Shown one piece after another: positions 29,359 through 37,377 of a stretch of DNA of 64,000 nucleotides. The DNA is taken from the NCBI GenBank assembly GCA_948468385.1, contig CAOKHZ010000014.1, positions 1-64,000 on the forward strand, written 5' to 3'. Every line of letters starts with the position of its first letter. The stretch's first letter is position 1. The DNA comes from an uncultured Faecalicatena sp. (GTDB taxonomy: Bacteria > Bacillota > Clostridia > Lachnospirales > Lachnospiraceae). Both the position numbers and the translations under genes were made by a program. Under the pieces are notes generated by a model, which saw nothing but the letters and a program-made list of their open reading frames with translations, ran no database searches and was not told where the DNA came from.

Positions 29359-31950
29359 ATGTATCAATCATTAAACGGTTCCTGGTCGTTTTGCCAGGCG
29401 GATGAAGGCATCTGGCGGGAAGCGCAGGTTCCCGGGTGTAATTTTCTGGACCTGATGCGACACGACCTCGTTCCCGACCCATTCATTTCCCTGAATGAAA
29501 AGGAGGTACAGTGGGTTGGTCAAAAGGATTGGGAATATAAACGCTCGTTTGAATTGACGGAAGATGAGCTTAAATATGACGAGATTTTGCTCGACGCGAA
29601 GATGCTGGACACGCTTTGCGATGTCTATGTCAACGAGCAATTCCTATTTCACGGCGACAATTGTTTTATCCCATACAGTCATGCCATAAAGCCACTTTTA
29701 AAGCCCGGGGAAAATGAGATTCGTATTCTTTTTCATTCACCGGTAAAATACGTGGAGGAGCGGCACGCCGCATGTCCGGCCCCTAGAAACGCGAACGGCC
29801 AGGACGGCATCGTCTACATTCGAAAACCGCAATGTCACTTTGGCTGGGACTGGGGTCCGGTCCTCCCCTGCAGCGGCATCACGAAGGACATCGGGCTTGT
29901 ATTCGTGGACGGCGCGAGAATTGAATATTTGAAACCAGAGCAGGAATTAAAAGAAGAATCAGCTCATGTCAATGTCACGGTGGACGTGAATGCTTACGCC
30001 GACCGGGAATATGAATGCGAAATCGTCCTGATACATCCCGATGGCAGAAAGGATTCCTCGACCGTGCCGGTTCCGCAAGCCAATCACGGAACGATTACAA
30101 CTAATTTCATCATTGAGCATCCCGAGCTTTGGTGGACAAGGGAGCTTTCCAGAAAGGACGTGCAGCCGCTTTATACCATCCAGGCGACACTTTTTGCCGA
30201 TGGCAAGCCGGTGGATGGGCAATCAAAAAAAATCGGCATCCGCACCATGGGACTGAATCGTGAAAAGGACGCTTACGGTCAAAACTTCCAATTCCGCTTA
30301 AACGGCGTGCCATTATTTATCAAGGGAACAAATTATATTCCGGCGGACAGCTTCGTCACACGTTTTGACGAGCAGAAGCTTCATTATCTTCTGGACGCGG
30401 TTTTATTCTCCAACATGAACATGATTCGCGTCTGGGGCGGCGGCTACTATGAAAGCGACGAATTTTACCAGGCCTGCGACGAGCGCGGCATTCTCGTCTG
30501 GCAGGATTTTCCTTTCGCCTGCCAGGCCTATCCGTTCTTTGACAACGCGTTCCTTGCAAATGTCAAAAAAGAGGTCGCACATAACGTGAGAAGGCTGCGC
30601 CACCACCCTTCCCTCGCCCTATGGTGCGGAAACAACGAAATCGAAAGCATGTATTATCTCTGGAGAAACATGAAAGAATACCTCCGCTGGACGAAGCTGT
30701 TCTTCTACGACATTTTGGAACCGGAACTGCGAAAGCAAGACTTACATACGCCCTACATTCCCGGCTCCCCCACCGGCATTTCTTACAATGATGGCGTAAA
30801 TGCCGACAATGTCGGGGACACCCATCTGTGGAACGTCTGGCACGGGCTGCAGCCGATGAATTATTATCGGAAACGAATGACCCGCTTTTGCAGCGAGTTC
30901 GGTTTTGAAAGCCTGCCTGATTTGAAAGCGATTGAGCAATTTGCCACCCCCGCCGACTACGCGCTTGACAGCGAAGTGTTTACGGCGCACCAGAAATGTA
31001 CCAGCGGGAACGACAAGATGATTTTCTACATCGCCTCCCGTTTCCACCTGCCGAAACACTTTGAGGACTATATTTATCTCTCGCAAGTGGCACAGCTGGA
31101 ATGCGTGGCCGATGCCACCGAACATTGGCGCAGGAACAAGGGACGCTGCAACGGTTCCATGTACTGGCAGTTAAACGACTGCTGGGGCGTCTGCTCCTGG
31201 TCAAGCATGGATTATTATGGAAATTACAAGGCGTTGCAATATGGTGCCAGGCATTTTAACGCCCCCTTGTCCCTATCCATCAAGGACACGGACAGACAAG
31301 TGAAGATTTTTGCATTGAACGACCTCACGACCGACCATGATGTCGAAATGGAATATGAAATTTTTGATTTTACAAAGGGAACGTTGAAAACGAAAAAGCG
31401 GGCATTCCGCATCAAGAGGCTCTCCAACAAGAAAGCGTTTTGTTTGAACGCGCCCGCCATAAAGTCACGTTATCGTGCAAAAACAACAGGAATCGCCGCG
31501 AGGCTTTATGAAAATGGAAAACTATTGCAGCAAAAGACCGTGCTTTTCGACCATGAAAAGAACCTAAGGCTTCCTCATGCCAATCTAAAAACAAACATCA
31601 TGGCAGATGGAAATCAATTGAAAATCACGGTAAAAACCGATACCTTCGCCCGGCTGGTCAAGGTAGAGAGCAATCGTTCCACGTTGCCTTTCAGTGACAA
31701 TTTCTTTGACATTTTGCCAAACGAAGAGAAGACCGTGACTATAAATGTAGAAGACGGCATGACGCCGGAAGAACTAAAAAAGAGCATCCGCGTTTACAGC
31801 CTCTGTGACATTGCTTTTGACCGCAATCCGCTAAAGGCCAAGTTAAAACGCCTGAAGCTCTATTCGTCACCGATGAACTTATTCAGTGCCGCCTTCCAAA
31901 GGTCTGTGCCGCCCAACGTGAAATTTGAGGATGAAGCAAGCTTTAATTGA
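29359..31950 (+). CDS. Beta-mannosidase, glycoside hydrolase family 2
   Basis: 863 residues, behind AAAGGAG. Exo-acting beta-mannosidase that removes terminal beta-mannose from manno-oligosaccharides. The GH2 order is complete: jelly-roll domain (SLNGSWSF start), Ig-like domain, TIM barrel and C-terminal beta domains. The general acid/base Glu is in WCGNNEIES (about E427) and the nucleophile in FCSEFGFES (about E513). FGWDWGP and IRVWGGGYYE are typical beta-mannosidase motifs. No signal peptide is seen, so it acts in the cytoplasm on imported oligosaccharides. It stands alone on the + strand between the prophage and the thiamine operon. Confidence 0.93.
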   Translation: MYQSLNGSWSFCQADEGIWREAQVPGCNFLDLMRHDLVPDPFISLNEKEVQWVGQKDWEYKRSFELTEDELKYDEILLDAKMLDTLCDVYVNEQFLFHGDNCFIPYSHAIKPLLKPGENEIRILFHSPVKYVEERHAACPAPRNANGQDGIVYIRKPQCHFGWDWGPVLPCSGITKDIGLVFVDGARIEYLKPEQELKEESAHVNVTVDVNAYADREYECEIVLIHPDGRKDSSTVPVPQANHGTITTNFIIEHPELWWTRELSRKDVQPLYTIQATLFADGKPVDGQSKKIGIRTMGLNREKDAYGQNFQFRLNGVPLFIKGTNYIPADSFVTRFDEQKLHYLLDAVLFSNMNMIRVWGGGYYESDEFYQACDERGILVWQDFPFACQAYPFFDNAFLANVKKEVAHNVRRLRHHPSLALWCGNNEIESMYYLWRNMKEYLRWTKLFFYDILEPELRKQDLHTPYIPGSPTGISYNDGVNADNVGDTHLWNVWHGLQPMNYYRKRMTRFCSEFGFESLPDLKAIEQFATPADYALDSEVFTAHQKCTSGNDKMIFYIASRFHLPKHFEDYIYLSQVAQLECVADATEHWRRNKGRCNGSMYWQLNDCWGVCSWSSMDYYGNYKALQYGARHFNAPLSLSIKDTDRQVKIFALNDLTTDHDVEMEYEIFDFTKGTLKTKKRAFRIKRLSNKKAFCLNAPAIKSRYRAKTTGIAARLYENGKLLQQKTVLFDHEKNLRLPHANLKTNIMADGNQLKITVKTDTFARLVKVESNRSTLPFSDNFFDILPNEEKTVTINVEDGMTPEELKKSIRVYSLCDIAFDRNPLKAKLKRLKLYSSPMNLFSAAFQRSVPPNVKFEDEASFN

Positions 31951-31968
31951 AAAATGTAGATTTTCCTC

Positions 31969-31982
31969 GTTACTATTCACAG
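31969..31982. repeat. Solitary end of the GTTACTATTCACAG repeat family
   Basis: GTTACTATTCACAG matches the ends of the elements at 36671, 58420 and 61936. No partner end is visible before the thiC terminators, so it is probably a remnant. Confidence 0.5.
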
Positions 31983-32033
31983 CCACTTCACCGACACATT
32001 TCTTCTCATGCTTGTGCGCATCTCCCGGAGGTT

Positions 32034-32072
32034 TTTTATGTTATGGGAAACGAAGTTTCCCATAACATAAAA
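32034..32072. terminator. Bidirectional hairpin between beta-mannosidase and thiC
   Basis: An 18-bp perfect stem with the loop GAA joins TTTTATGTTATGGGAAAC (32034-32051) to its complement (32055-32072), with T-rich flanks on both sides. It can end the mannosidase transcript on + and back up the thi operon terminator on -. The loop region GGAAACGAAGTT recurs in the hairpin at 43668-43708. Confidence 0.7.
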
Positions 32073-32075
32073 CAA

Positions 32076-32114
32076 GGAGGTTCAAAGACAGAACTCTCAG
32101 GCCTTCGAACCTCC
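32076..32114 (-). terminator. Terminator of the thi operon
   Basis: On the minus strand GGAGGTTC (32114-32107) pairs with GAACCTCC (32083-32076), and TTGTTTTA follows. It lies 25 bases after the thiC stop. Confidence 0.7.
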
Positions 32115-32138
32115 ACCATTGTATTTTGCCACACATAT

Positions 32139-33464
32139 TCACAAGATGTCAATATATTCTCCATTCAACGCCTTGTTCATGCTCCGCACGGCGCAGAATT
32201 TCCCGCACATGGAACAACTGTCCTCGTGCTCGGGTGCCCTATCTGCACGAATCTGCTTTGCCGTTTCCGGGTCAAGGGAGCACTCCCACTGTTTTTCCCA
32301 GTCAAACGTTCTCCGCGCGTCCGCCATCGCGTCATCCGCATCCCTTGCATGGGGAACCTTCTTCGCAATATCCGCCGCATGTGCCGCGATTTTCGACGCA
32401 ATGATTCCCTGCTTGACATCCTCCACGTTCGGCAGAGCCAAATGTTCCGCCGGGGTAACGTAACAGAGAAACGCCGCCCCCGACGAGGCCGCAATCGCAC
32501 CGCCGATGGCCGAGGTAATATGGTCATAACCGGGCGCGATGTCGGTGACAATGGGACCTAATACATAGAACGGCGCGCCCAGGCAAATGGTCTGCTGCAG
32601 CTTCATATTGGCCTCAATCTGGTCAATCGACATGTGCCCGGGACCTTCCACCATGACTTGAACGTCCTTTGCCCAGGCTCGTTTTGTCAGCTCGCCAAGA
32701 CGAACCAATTCCTCGATCTGGCACACGTCGCTTCCGTCGGCCAGGCACCCCGGACGGCAGGCGTCACCGAGGGAAATCGTCACGTCGTACTCCCGGCAAA
32801 TGTCGAGAATCTCGTCAAAATACTCGTAAAACGGGTTTTCCTCGCCCGTCATGCTCATCCAAGCAAAAACAAGGGAGCCGCCCCGCGACACGATGTTCAT
32901 TTTTCTCTTATGCTTTTTTATCTGCTCAATCGTCTTGCGGGTAATGCCGCAGTGAAGCGTGACAAAGTCCACGCCGTCCTCGGCATGTAAGCGCACCACG
33001 TCAATAAAGTCCTTGGCCGTAAGTGTCGCCAAATCCCGCTGATAATGAATCACGCTGTCGTAAACCGGAACCGTGCCAACCATCGCCGGGCATTCACTTA
33101 TTAGTTTCTTACGAAACGGCTGTGTGTCTCCATGTGACGACAAGTCCATGATGGCTTCCGCCCCCATGTCCACGGCCGCCATCACCTTTTTCATCTCCAC
33201 GTCATAATCCTTGCAATCTCTGGAAACGCCCAGATTTACATTGATTTTCGTGCGCAGCATCGAGCCGACCCCGTTTGGCTCGATACAATTATGTAAACGA
33301 TTGGCGCAGATTGCCACTTGCCCCCTGGCCACCCACTCCCTGATTTCCTCTTCCGTACGGTACTCCTTTTTCGCCACCGCCTTCATCTCCGGCGTAATAA
33401 TGCCACGTTTGGCGGCATCCATCTGTGTCGCATAGTTTCTTACAACGTCATTTTCATTCTTCAT
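32139..33464 (-). CDS. thiC: Phosphomethylpyrimidine synthase ThiC
   Basis: 441 residues, full length for the shorter bacterial form. A radical SAM enzyme that rearranges aminoimidazole ribotide to HMP-P, the pyrimidine half of thiamine. The C-terminal SCSMCGKFC (CX2CX4C, near residue 415) binds the [4Fe-4S] cluster. [34 protein letters not shown] and [11 protein letters not shown] are hallmark segments. It is the last gene of the minus-strand operon under the TPP riboswitch. The ribosome site (AAGGAAA) is weaker than those of its neighbours. Confidence 0.96.
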   Translation of the reverse strand: MKNENDVVRNYATQMDAAKRGIITPEMKAVAKKEYRTEEEIREWVARGQVAICANRLHNCIEPNGVGSMLRTKINVNLGVSRDCKDYDVEMKKVMAAVDMGAEAIMDLSSHGDTQPFRKKLISECPAMVGTVPVYDSVIHYQRDLATLTAKDFIDVVRLHAEDGVDFVTLHCGITRKTIEQIKKHKRKMNIVSRGGSLVFAWMSMTGEENPFYEYFDEILDICREYDVTISLGDACRPGCLADGSDVCQIEELVRLGELTKRAWAKDVQVMVEGPGHMSIDQIEANMKLQQTICLGAPFYVLGPIVTDIAPGYDHITSAIGGAIAASSGAAFLCYVTPAEHLALPNVEDVKQGIIASKIAAHAADIAKKVPHARDADDAMADARRTFDWEKQWECSLDPETAKQIRADRAPEHEDSCSMCGKFCAVRSMNKALNGEYIDIL

Positions 33465-33516
33465 CTTCGTATTTTCCTTTCATGCAGATACATTTATTGA
33501 TACCCGGGTCAAAAGG

Positions 33517-34320
33517 TCATGCCGTTGACCCAAATCGCCCGCCAAGGTCAAACGCGTGGTTCATCGGCCCGCATCCCTGCCCAAGGTCCAGCATGGCCGA
33601 GAGCGCGCCGGAAATGTATTCCTTCGACCGCGCCACGGAAAGCTCCAAGTCGAACCCCTTCGCCAGATTGGCGGCAACCGCCGAGGAAAGCGTGCACCCC
33701 GTGCCATGCGTGTTGGGATTGTCAATTCGTTCTCCTTCAAACCAACGACACTTGCCGTTCGCATACAAAAAGTCATTCGCGTCATTGACATTGTGTCCGC
33801 CTTTTAATAATACGGCGCACCCATGCGCCTCACCAATTCGCCTCGCCGCCTCTTCCATGTCTTTTTTTCCCTGAATCTTCATGCCGGACAAGACTTCCGC
33901 CTCGGAAATGTTAGGCGTGACGAGAGTGGCAAGCGGAAGCAATTCTTTTATCAGCGTGTCCACTGCGTCCGTCCTCATCAGCCGGGAACCGCTCGTCGCC
34001 ACCATGACCGGGTCCACCACGATGTTTCTTGCCTTGTAAAACGCAAGCCGCTTGGCAATCACCTTGACAAGCCGCGCCGATGAAACCATGCCGATTTTGA
34101 CCGCGTCTGGAAAAATGTCCGTAAATACCGCGTCAATCTGTCCTTGCAGAAATCTTGGTTCCACCTCCAAAATGTCCGACACGCCGGTCGTGTTTTGCGC
34201 CGTCAAGGCAGTCACCGCGCTCATAGCATAAACGCCGTTCATCGTCATCGTCTTAATATCTGCCTGAATGCCGGCGCCTCCGCAGGAATCACTGCCCGCG
34301 ATTGATAATGCTGTCTTCAT
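33517..34320 (-). CDS. thiD: Hydroxymethylpyrimidine/phosphomethylpyrimidine kinase ThiD
   Basis: 267 residues. ATG 34320 is chosen for GGGAG just upstream; the frame extends further but without a site. It phosphorylates HMP and HMP-P to HMP-PP with ATP. Ribokinase-fold motifs are clear: MKTALSIAGSDSCGGAGIQAD at the start, VVDPVMVATSG in the middle, and the anion-hole/catalytic motif HGTGCTLSSA near residue 212. It lies between thiE and thiC. The 3' end overlaps the start of a repeat (33499-33529) found again at 36960. Confidence 0.95.
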   Translation of the reverse strand: MKTALSIAGSDSCGGAGIQADIKTMTMNGVYAMSAVTALTAQNTTGVSDILEVEPRFLQGQIDAVFTDIFPDAVKIGMVSSARLVKVIAKRLAFYKARNIVVDPVMVATSGSRLMRTDAVDTLIKELLPLATLVTPNISEAEVLSGMKIQGKKDMEEAARRIGEAHGCAVLLKGGHNVNDANDFLYANGKCRWFEGERIDNPNTHGTGCTLSSAVAANLAKGFDLELSVARSKEYISGALSAMLDLGQGCGPMNHAFDLGGRFGSTA

Positions 34321-34416
34321 TTGTTTCTCCCTTCTGAATTTACATCGCATTACTTTTCTATCGCGACGGAAGGTGGTGCCCCCAATCCGCCGCTTTAAAT
34401 TCGTTGCAACCGGACT

Positions 34417-35058
34417 TTATGCCCCTGCTATTTTCTCGGAAAGCATTTTTAGTTCCCTGCACTCGTTTTCAATGTCCTTTGCCGCAAATATGGCCGAAAC
34501 CAATGCCACGCCGTCCACGCCACTTCCTGCCAGTTGGCCAATGTTTTCTTTTTTGATGCCGCCAATGGCCACCACTGGGACATGCACGGCGGCGCAAATC
34601 TCCCCTAGCGTCTCGTGTGTCACTTCCCTTGCGTCCAACTTGGTCGTGGTAGGAAATACCGCGCCGACCCCGAGGTAATCTGCCCCCGCCGCTTCCGCGG
34701 CCAAGGCTTGTGCAAGCGTCTGTGCCGACACGCCAATCATCATGCCATCCCCGACGAGCGCGCGGACGTTGCCCGCCTCCATGTCCTTCTGGCCGACGTG
34801 GACACCGTCTGCCCGGCACTTAATCGCGATTTCCACATTGTCATTGATGATAAGCGGAACGCCATAAGCCGTGCATAACGCCCTCATGGCGACGGCCTCC
34901 GCAAGAAACTTCTCCTCGTCCAACCCCTTTTCCCGAAGCTGGACAAGGGTGGCCCCGCCCCTTATGGCCGCCTCGACTTGCTCAAGCAACGTCTGCCTCC
35001 CCACCCAGCTTCTGTCCGTCACCGCGTAAAGACGCATCATTTCCTTCTTACATTTCAT
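34417..35058 (-). CDS. thiE: Thiamine-phosphate synthase ThiE
   Basis: 213 residues, with GGAGGAAG at the start. It joins HMP-PP and thiazole phosphate to give thiamine phosphate. TIM-barrel motifs are LYAVTDRSW, LVQLREKGLDEEKF (pyrophosphate/substrate binding), VPLIINDNVEIA, GVHVGQKDME, IGVSAQTLAQA, ADYLGVGAVFPTTTK and VVAIGGI. All expected binding residues appear present. Third gene of the operon, 68 bases after thiM. Confidence 0.95.
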   Translation of the reverse strand: MKCKKEMMRLYAVTDRSWVGRQTLLEQVEAAIRGGATLVQLREKGLDEEKFLAEAVAMRALCTAYGVPLIINDNVEIAIKCRADGVHVGQKDMEAGNVRALVGDGMMIGVSAQTLAQALAAEAAGADYLGVGAVFPTTTKLDAREVTHETLGEICAAVHVPVVAIGGIKKENIGQLAGSGVDGVALVSAIFAAKDIENECRELKMLSEKIAGA

Positions 35059-35126
35059 AAACTTCCTCCTCGTATCATTCGTCTCGTGTCACCATTCAAC
35101 CCATGCCCTCGTGGGGCGACGGACGC

Positions 35127-35954
35127 TCACGCATCCGTCAAGGTATATTTCGCACGGCGTTCCAACGTCTCGCCGTCAAGGTGGTACATGGCATCGATGA
35201 TGTAATTGCGATAGCTTGCATTGCCATCAAGACTCTGAAGCCTCTCATGGGCAATCTCCCCGCACACGCCCATCGCGCAAACGGCCGCGCATGCCGCGTC
35301 GAGCTCCCGCCCCGGATTTGCCGCCACGTATGCCGCCACGAGGCTTGACAGCTGGCATCCCGTCCCGGTAATGTCGCTCATCATCGGATGCCCGTTGTAA
35401 ATGCAGTACGCCCTATCGGCATCCGCCACGATGTCAATCGCCCCGGTAATGGCGACAACCGCGCCGGATTTGGCCGCGAAGCTTTTGGCGAATGACACGG
35501 CCTGCCCGATATTTTCCCCGGTCACGACATCGGCCACGTCCGCGTCCACGCCCTTCGTCGTGCCGCTCCCGTTGGCCAGCGTCTTGATTTCCGAAACATT
35601 TCCACGGATGACGGTAAATCGAACCTCTTCCATAAGTTGCAAGGCCGTCCGCGTCCGGAGCACGGACGCGCCCGCGCCTACGGGATCAAGCACGACGGGA
35701 TGCCCCAGTTCGTTCGCCTTTTTTCCCGCCGACAGCATGGACGGAATCGTGCGCCGGTTCAACGTTCCGATATTGATGTTCAGCCCCGCGCAGATACTCG
35801 TGATTTCCTCCACCTCGTCCGCGTCGTCGGACATGATGGGCGATCCGCCACAAGCCAGCAGCATGTTGGCACAATCATTCACGGTCACATAATTGGTAAT
35901 ATTATGTATCAACGGACGGTGCTCCCTGACATTTTCAAGCATTTCCTTCAGCAT
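35127..35954 (-). CDS. thiM: Hydroxyethylthiazole kinase ThiM
   Basis: 275 residues from ATG 35954, which follows AAGGAGGGG; an upstream in-frame ATG at 35975 overlaps thiW and has no clear site. It phosphorylates salvaged 5-(2-hydroxyethyl)-4-methylthiazole. Landmarks are VREHRPLIHNITNYVTVNDCANMLLACGGSPIM, NIGTLNRR, VLDPVGAGAS, VIRGNVSEI and the catalytic Cys motif DITGTGCQLSSLVAAY. It is paired with thiW, which fits thiazole uptake followed by phosphorylation. Confidence 0.96.
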   Translation of the reverse strand: MLKEMLENVREHRPLIHNITNYVTVNDCANMLLACGGSPIMSDDADEVEEITSICAGLNINIGTLNRRTIPSMLSAGKKANELGHPVVLDPVGAGASVLRTRTALQLMEEVRFTVIRGNVSEIKTLANGSGTTKGVDADVADVVTGENIGQAVSFAKSFAAKSGAVVAITGAIDIVADADRAYCIYNGHPMMSDITGTGCQLSSLVAAYVAANPGRELDAACAAVCAMGVCGEIAHERLQSLDGNASYRNYIIDAMYHLDGETLERRAKYTLTDA

Positions 35955-35971
35955 CCTCTTCCCCTCCTTAC

Positions 35972-36478
35972 TCACCTGGCCAATTGTCCCAATACGCCGG
36001 TTTTCTTAAACGCGCCAAGCACGATTGCGGACAATATCGCACCGCCCACCGTGGAAATGAGAAACGGAACGACATAGGCATAAAACGCGATGTCCCCGGC
36101 CGTCTGCCCCATGAACAAAATGGCGACCGGATACGCGCACAGCCCGCCCAATATGGCCGTTCCAAACACCTCCGCGAGCAACGTAAGCGGTATGTTTTTC
36201 ATTTTCCAATAGGCAATCCCGCAAAGCAACGCACCGAACATGCTGCCCGGAAACGCCATCAGGCTGCCAAGTCCCAAGAGGTTACGAATCAGGCTCGCCA
36301 CGAACGCGACAGAGACGCCATACCATGGGCCAAGCGTCACGGCACACAAAATGTTCACCATGTGCTGGACGGGGGCGCACTTGCTCCCAAAAACCGGTAC
36401 GGAAAACATGCTTCCGACCACCGCCACGGCACACAAAATTCCTGCAATACATAATTTCTTCGTCTGTTCTGTTTTCAT
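35972..36478 (-). CDS. thiW: ThiW, ECF transporter substrate-binding membrane component for thiazole
   Basis: 168 residues with about five membrane segments (for example LCIAGILCAVAVVGSMF, LGPWYGVSVAFVASLI, ILGGLCAYPVAILFM, YVVPFLISTVGGAILSAIVLG). CAPVQHMVNILCAVTLGPWYG is typical of ThiW, the S component thought to import the thiamine thiazole precursor with the shared ECF energising module encoded elsewhere. First gene of the operon, with AAAGGAG upstream. The riboswitch that should control it is about 600 bases upstream, an unusual distance caused by repeats in the leader. Confidence 0.9.
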   Translation of the reverse strand: MKTEQTKKLCIAGILCAVAVVGSMFSVPVFGSKCAPVQHMVNILCAVTLGPWYGVSVAFVASLIRNLLGLGSLMAFPGSMFGALLCGIAYWKMKNIPLTLLAEVFGTAILGGLCAYPVAILFMGQTAGDIAFYAYVVPFLISTVGGAILSAIVLGAFKKTGVLGQLAR

Positions 36479-36529
36479 AGTCCTAATCTCCTTTGAATTT
36501 TTTGTAACTGTGCGATTTTACAAATGAAT

Positions 36530-36604
36530 GAGTCGGGTTGGACGCTCTTTGAAGCTTCCAACCGCACAGTTGGCATTTTTACATAAGAACGGCAACTGTG
36601 CCTT
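36530..36604. repeat. Dispersed stem-loop repeat, copy 1
   Basis: GGTTGGACGCT and AGCTTCCAACC form a stem around CTTTGA, followed by GCACAGTTGGC...GCAACTGTGC as a second stem. The first 50 bases match the repeat at 39549-39606 closely. It sits in the leader of the thi operon. Confidence 0.65.
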
Positions 36605-36670
36605 GAGAATGTCGGTCGAAACTTGCTGGTTTCCTCTCACGCCGGAACACGGCTTCCCATCGCTGTCATT

Positions 36671-36866
36671 GTTACTATTCACGGCCTGCGGCCGCGATAA
36701 TAGCGGCATTCGGCCATTTAAAATCGTCTACGGCGGTCCTAAGTGCCAGTGGCACTTGTTTAGGACGGACCGAAGCGGAGCGAAGAAGGCCGAAATGCCC
36801 AATCGGCACCGTCACTTTAGCGGACGGTGGCCGTGCGGCAGGGCGCACAGCCCCATGAATAGTAAC
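36671..36866. repeat. MITE-like palindromic element in the thi operon leader
   Basis: 196 bases bounded by perfect 11-base inverted ends GTTACTATTCA (36671-36681) and TGAATAGTAAC (36856-36866). Inside are further stems: TCCTAA...TTTAGGA with TGCCA/TGGCA at about 36736-36765, and CATTCGGCC with GGCCGAAATG. There is no coding capacity. Shorter relatives with the same ends are at 58420-58445 and 61936-61953. It lies between the TPP riboswitch and thiW. Confidence 0.7.
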
Positions 36867-36959
36867 CTATCATTTCCAAGGCACAAGGCGCTCCCCTTGC
36901 ACCCGCCCGAATCCATTCGGGGAATCCGTCCTTCACTTCCTTTCAAAAAAGATTTTGAT

Positions 36960-37032
36960 GATACCAGGGTCAAAAGGTCATGCATTGACATGCGCTAGTC
37001 CTTCAGGGCATGTCAATACATGACTTTGGGAC
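36960..37032. repeat. Palindromic repeat with GGTCAAAAGGTCATGC motif
   Basis: GTCATGCATTGACATGC pairs with GCATGTCAATACATGAC across a short loop. The left part, from GATACC to TTGAC, recurs at 33499-33529 at the 3' end of thiD with few changes. It is part of the repeat-rich thi leader; nothing else is seen between 36870 and 36955. Confidence 0.55.
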
Positions 37033-37065
37033 GTAATCGCTTTTGACACTGAAACCATTTTAACA

Positions 37066-37097
37066 ATAAAAAAGAAGTCACCTAATTTGGCAACTTC
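37066..37097 (-). terminator. Riboswitch-controlled terminator of the thi operon
   Basis: On the minus strand GAAGTTGCC pairs with GGTGACTTC (37097-37074) and a U-rich run follows. It lies about 20 bases after the TPP aptamer and is the likely expression platform: thiamine pyrophosphate binding would favour termination before thiW. Confidence 0.8.
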
Positions 37098-37118
37098 CGT
37101 TCAACATGCTAATCTCAG

Positions 37119-37203
37119 GCATCCCTACGTTGGCATTATCCAAATCAGGTTATCGGTCGAAGGTCATACCTTCCTCTCAGCCTGTCATACAAGCTCCCGT
37201 CTG
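37119..37203 (-). promoter_or_regulatory. TPP (thiamine pyrophosphate) riboswitch aptamer
   Basis: Read on the minus strand the region contains the conserved aptamer elements in order: GGGAGC near the 5' end, GGCTGAGAGGA (the CUGAGA motif of the pyrimidine-sensing arm), ACCTGATTTGGATAATGCCA (the pyrophosphate-sensing arm) and CGTAGGGA. Upstream, around 37215-37262, TATGATAATAT can serve as a -10 box. A terminator follows at once. It should switch off thiW-thiM-thiE-thiD-thiC when TPP is plentiful. Confidence 0.94.
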
Positions 37204-37267
37204 TTTTATTGTCGAATATTATCATATCTCGTTTTTTCAAAAAAAGCAAGAAAAATCGAAAATTTGT

Positions 37268-37351
37268 CCAATTATTCCAACTGTCGAATTTTTCCAACTG
37301 TCGAATTTTTCCAACTGTCCGATTATTCCAACTGTCCAATTTTTCCAACTG
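37268..37351. repeat. 17-base tandem repeat between trxB-like gene and TPP riboswitch
   Basis: Four full units beginning CCAACTGTC at 37277, 37294, 37311 and 37328, plus partial units at both ends. The unit is CCAACTGTCGAATTTTT with one to three changes. On the minus strand each unit gives a CAGTTGGA box 17 bases from the next. It lies just upstream of the probable riboswitch promoter. Confidence 0.85.
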
Positions 37352-37377
37352 CGTGGTTGCAATCCGACAAATGGATT

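Noticed and set aside
29103-29360. Prophage attachment site or tRNA target
   Set aside because: No tRNA gene, integrase or duplicated core could be recognised; only a terminator and a degenerate repeat are present.
31947-32561. 204-codon + strand frame overlapping the end of thiC
   Set aside because: It covers two terminator hairpins and the complement of conserved thiC sequence; its protein resembles nothing.
37119-37203. Reading this region as part of a + strand gene through 37087-37906
   Set aside because: The minus-strand TPP aptamer motifs are complete and the + frames are antisense to the reductase gene.
37268-37351. CRISPR array
   Set aside because: The repeats are 17 bases and directly adjacent, with no spacers and no cas genes in the window.
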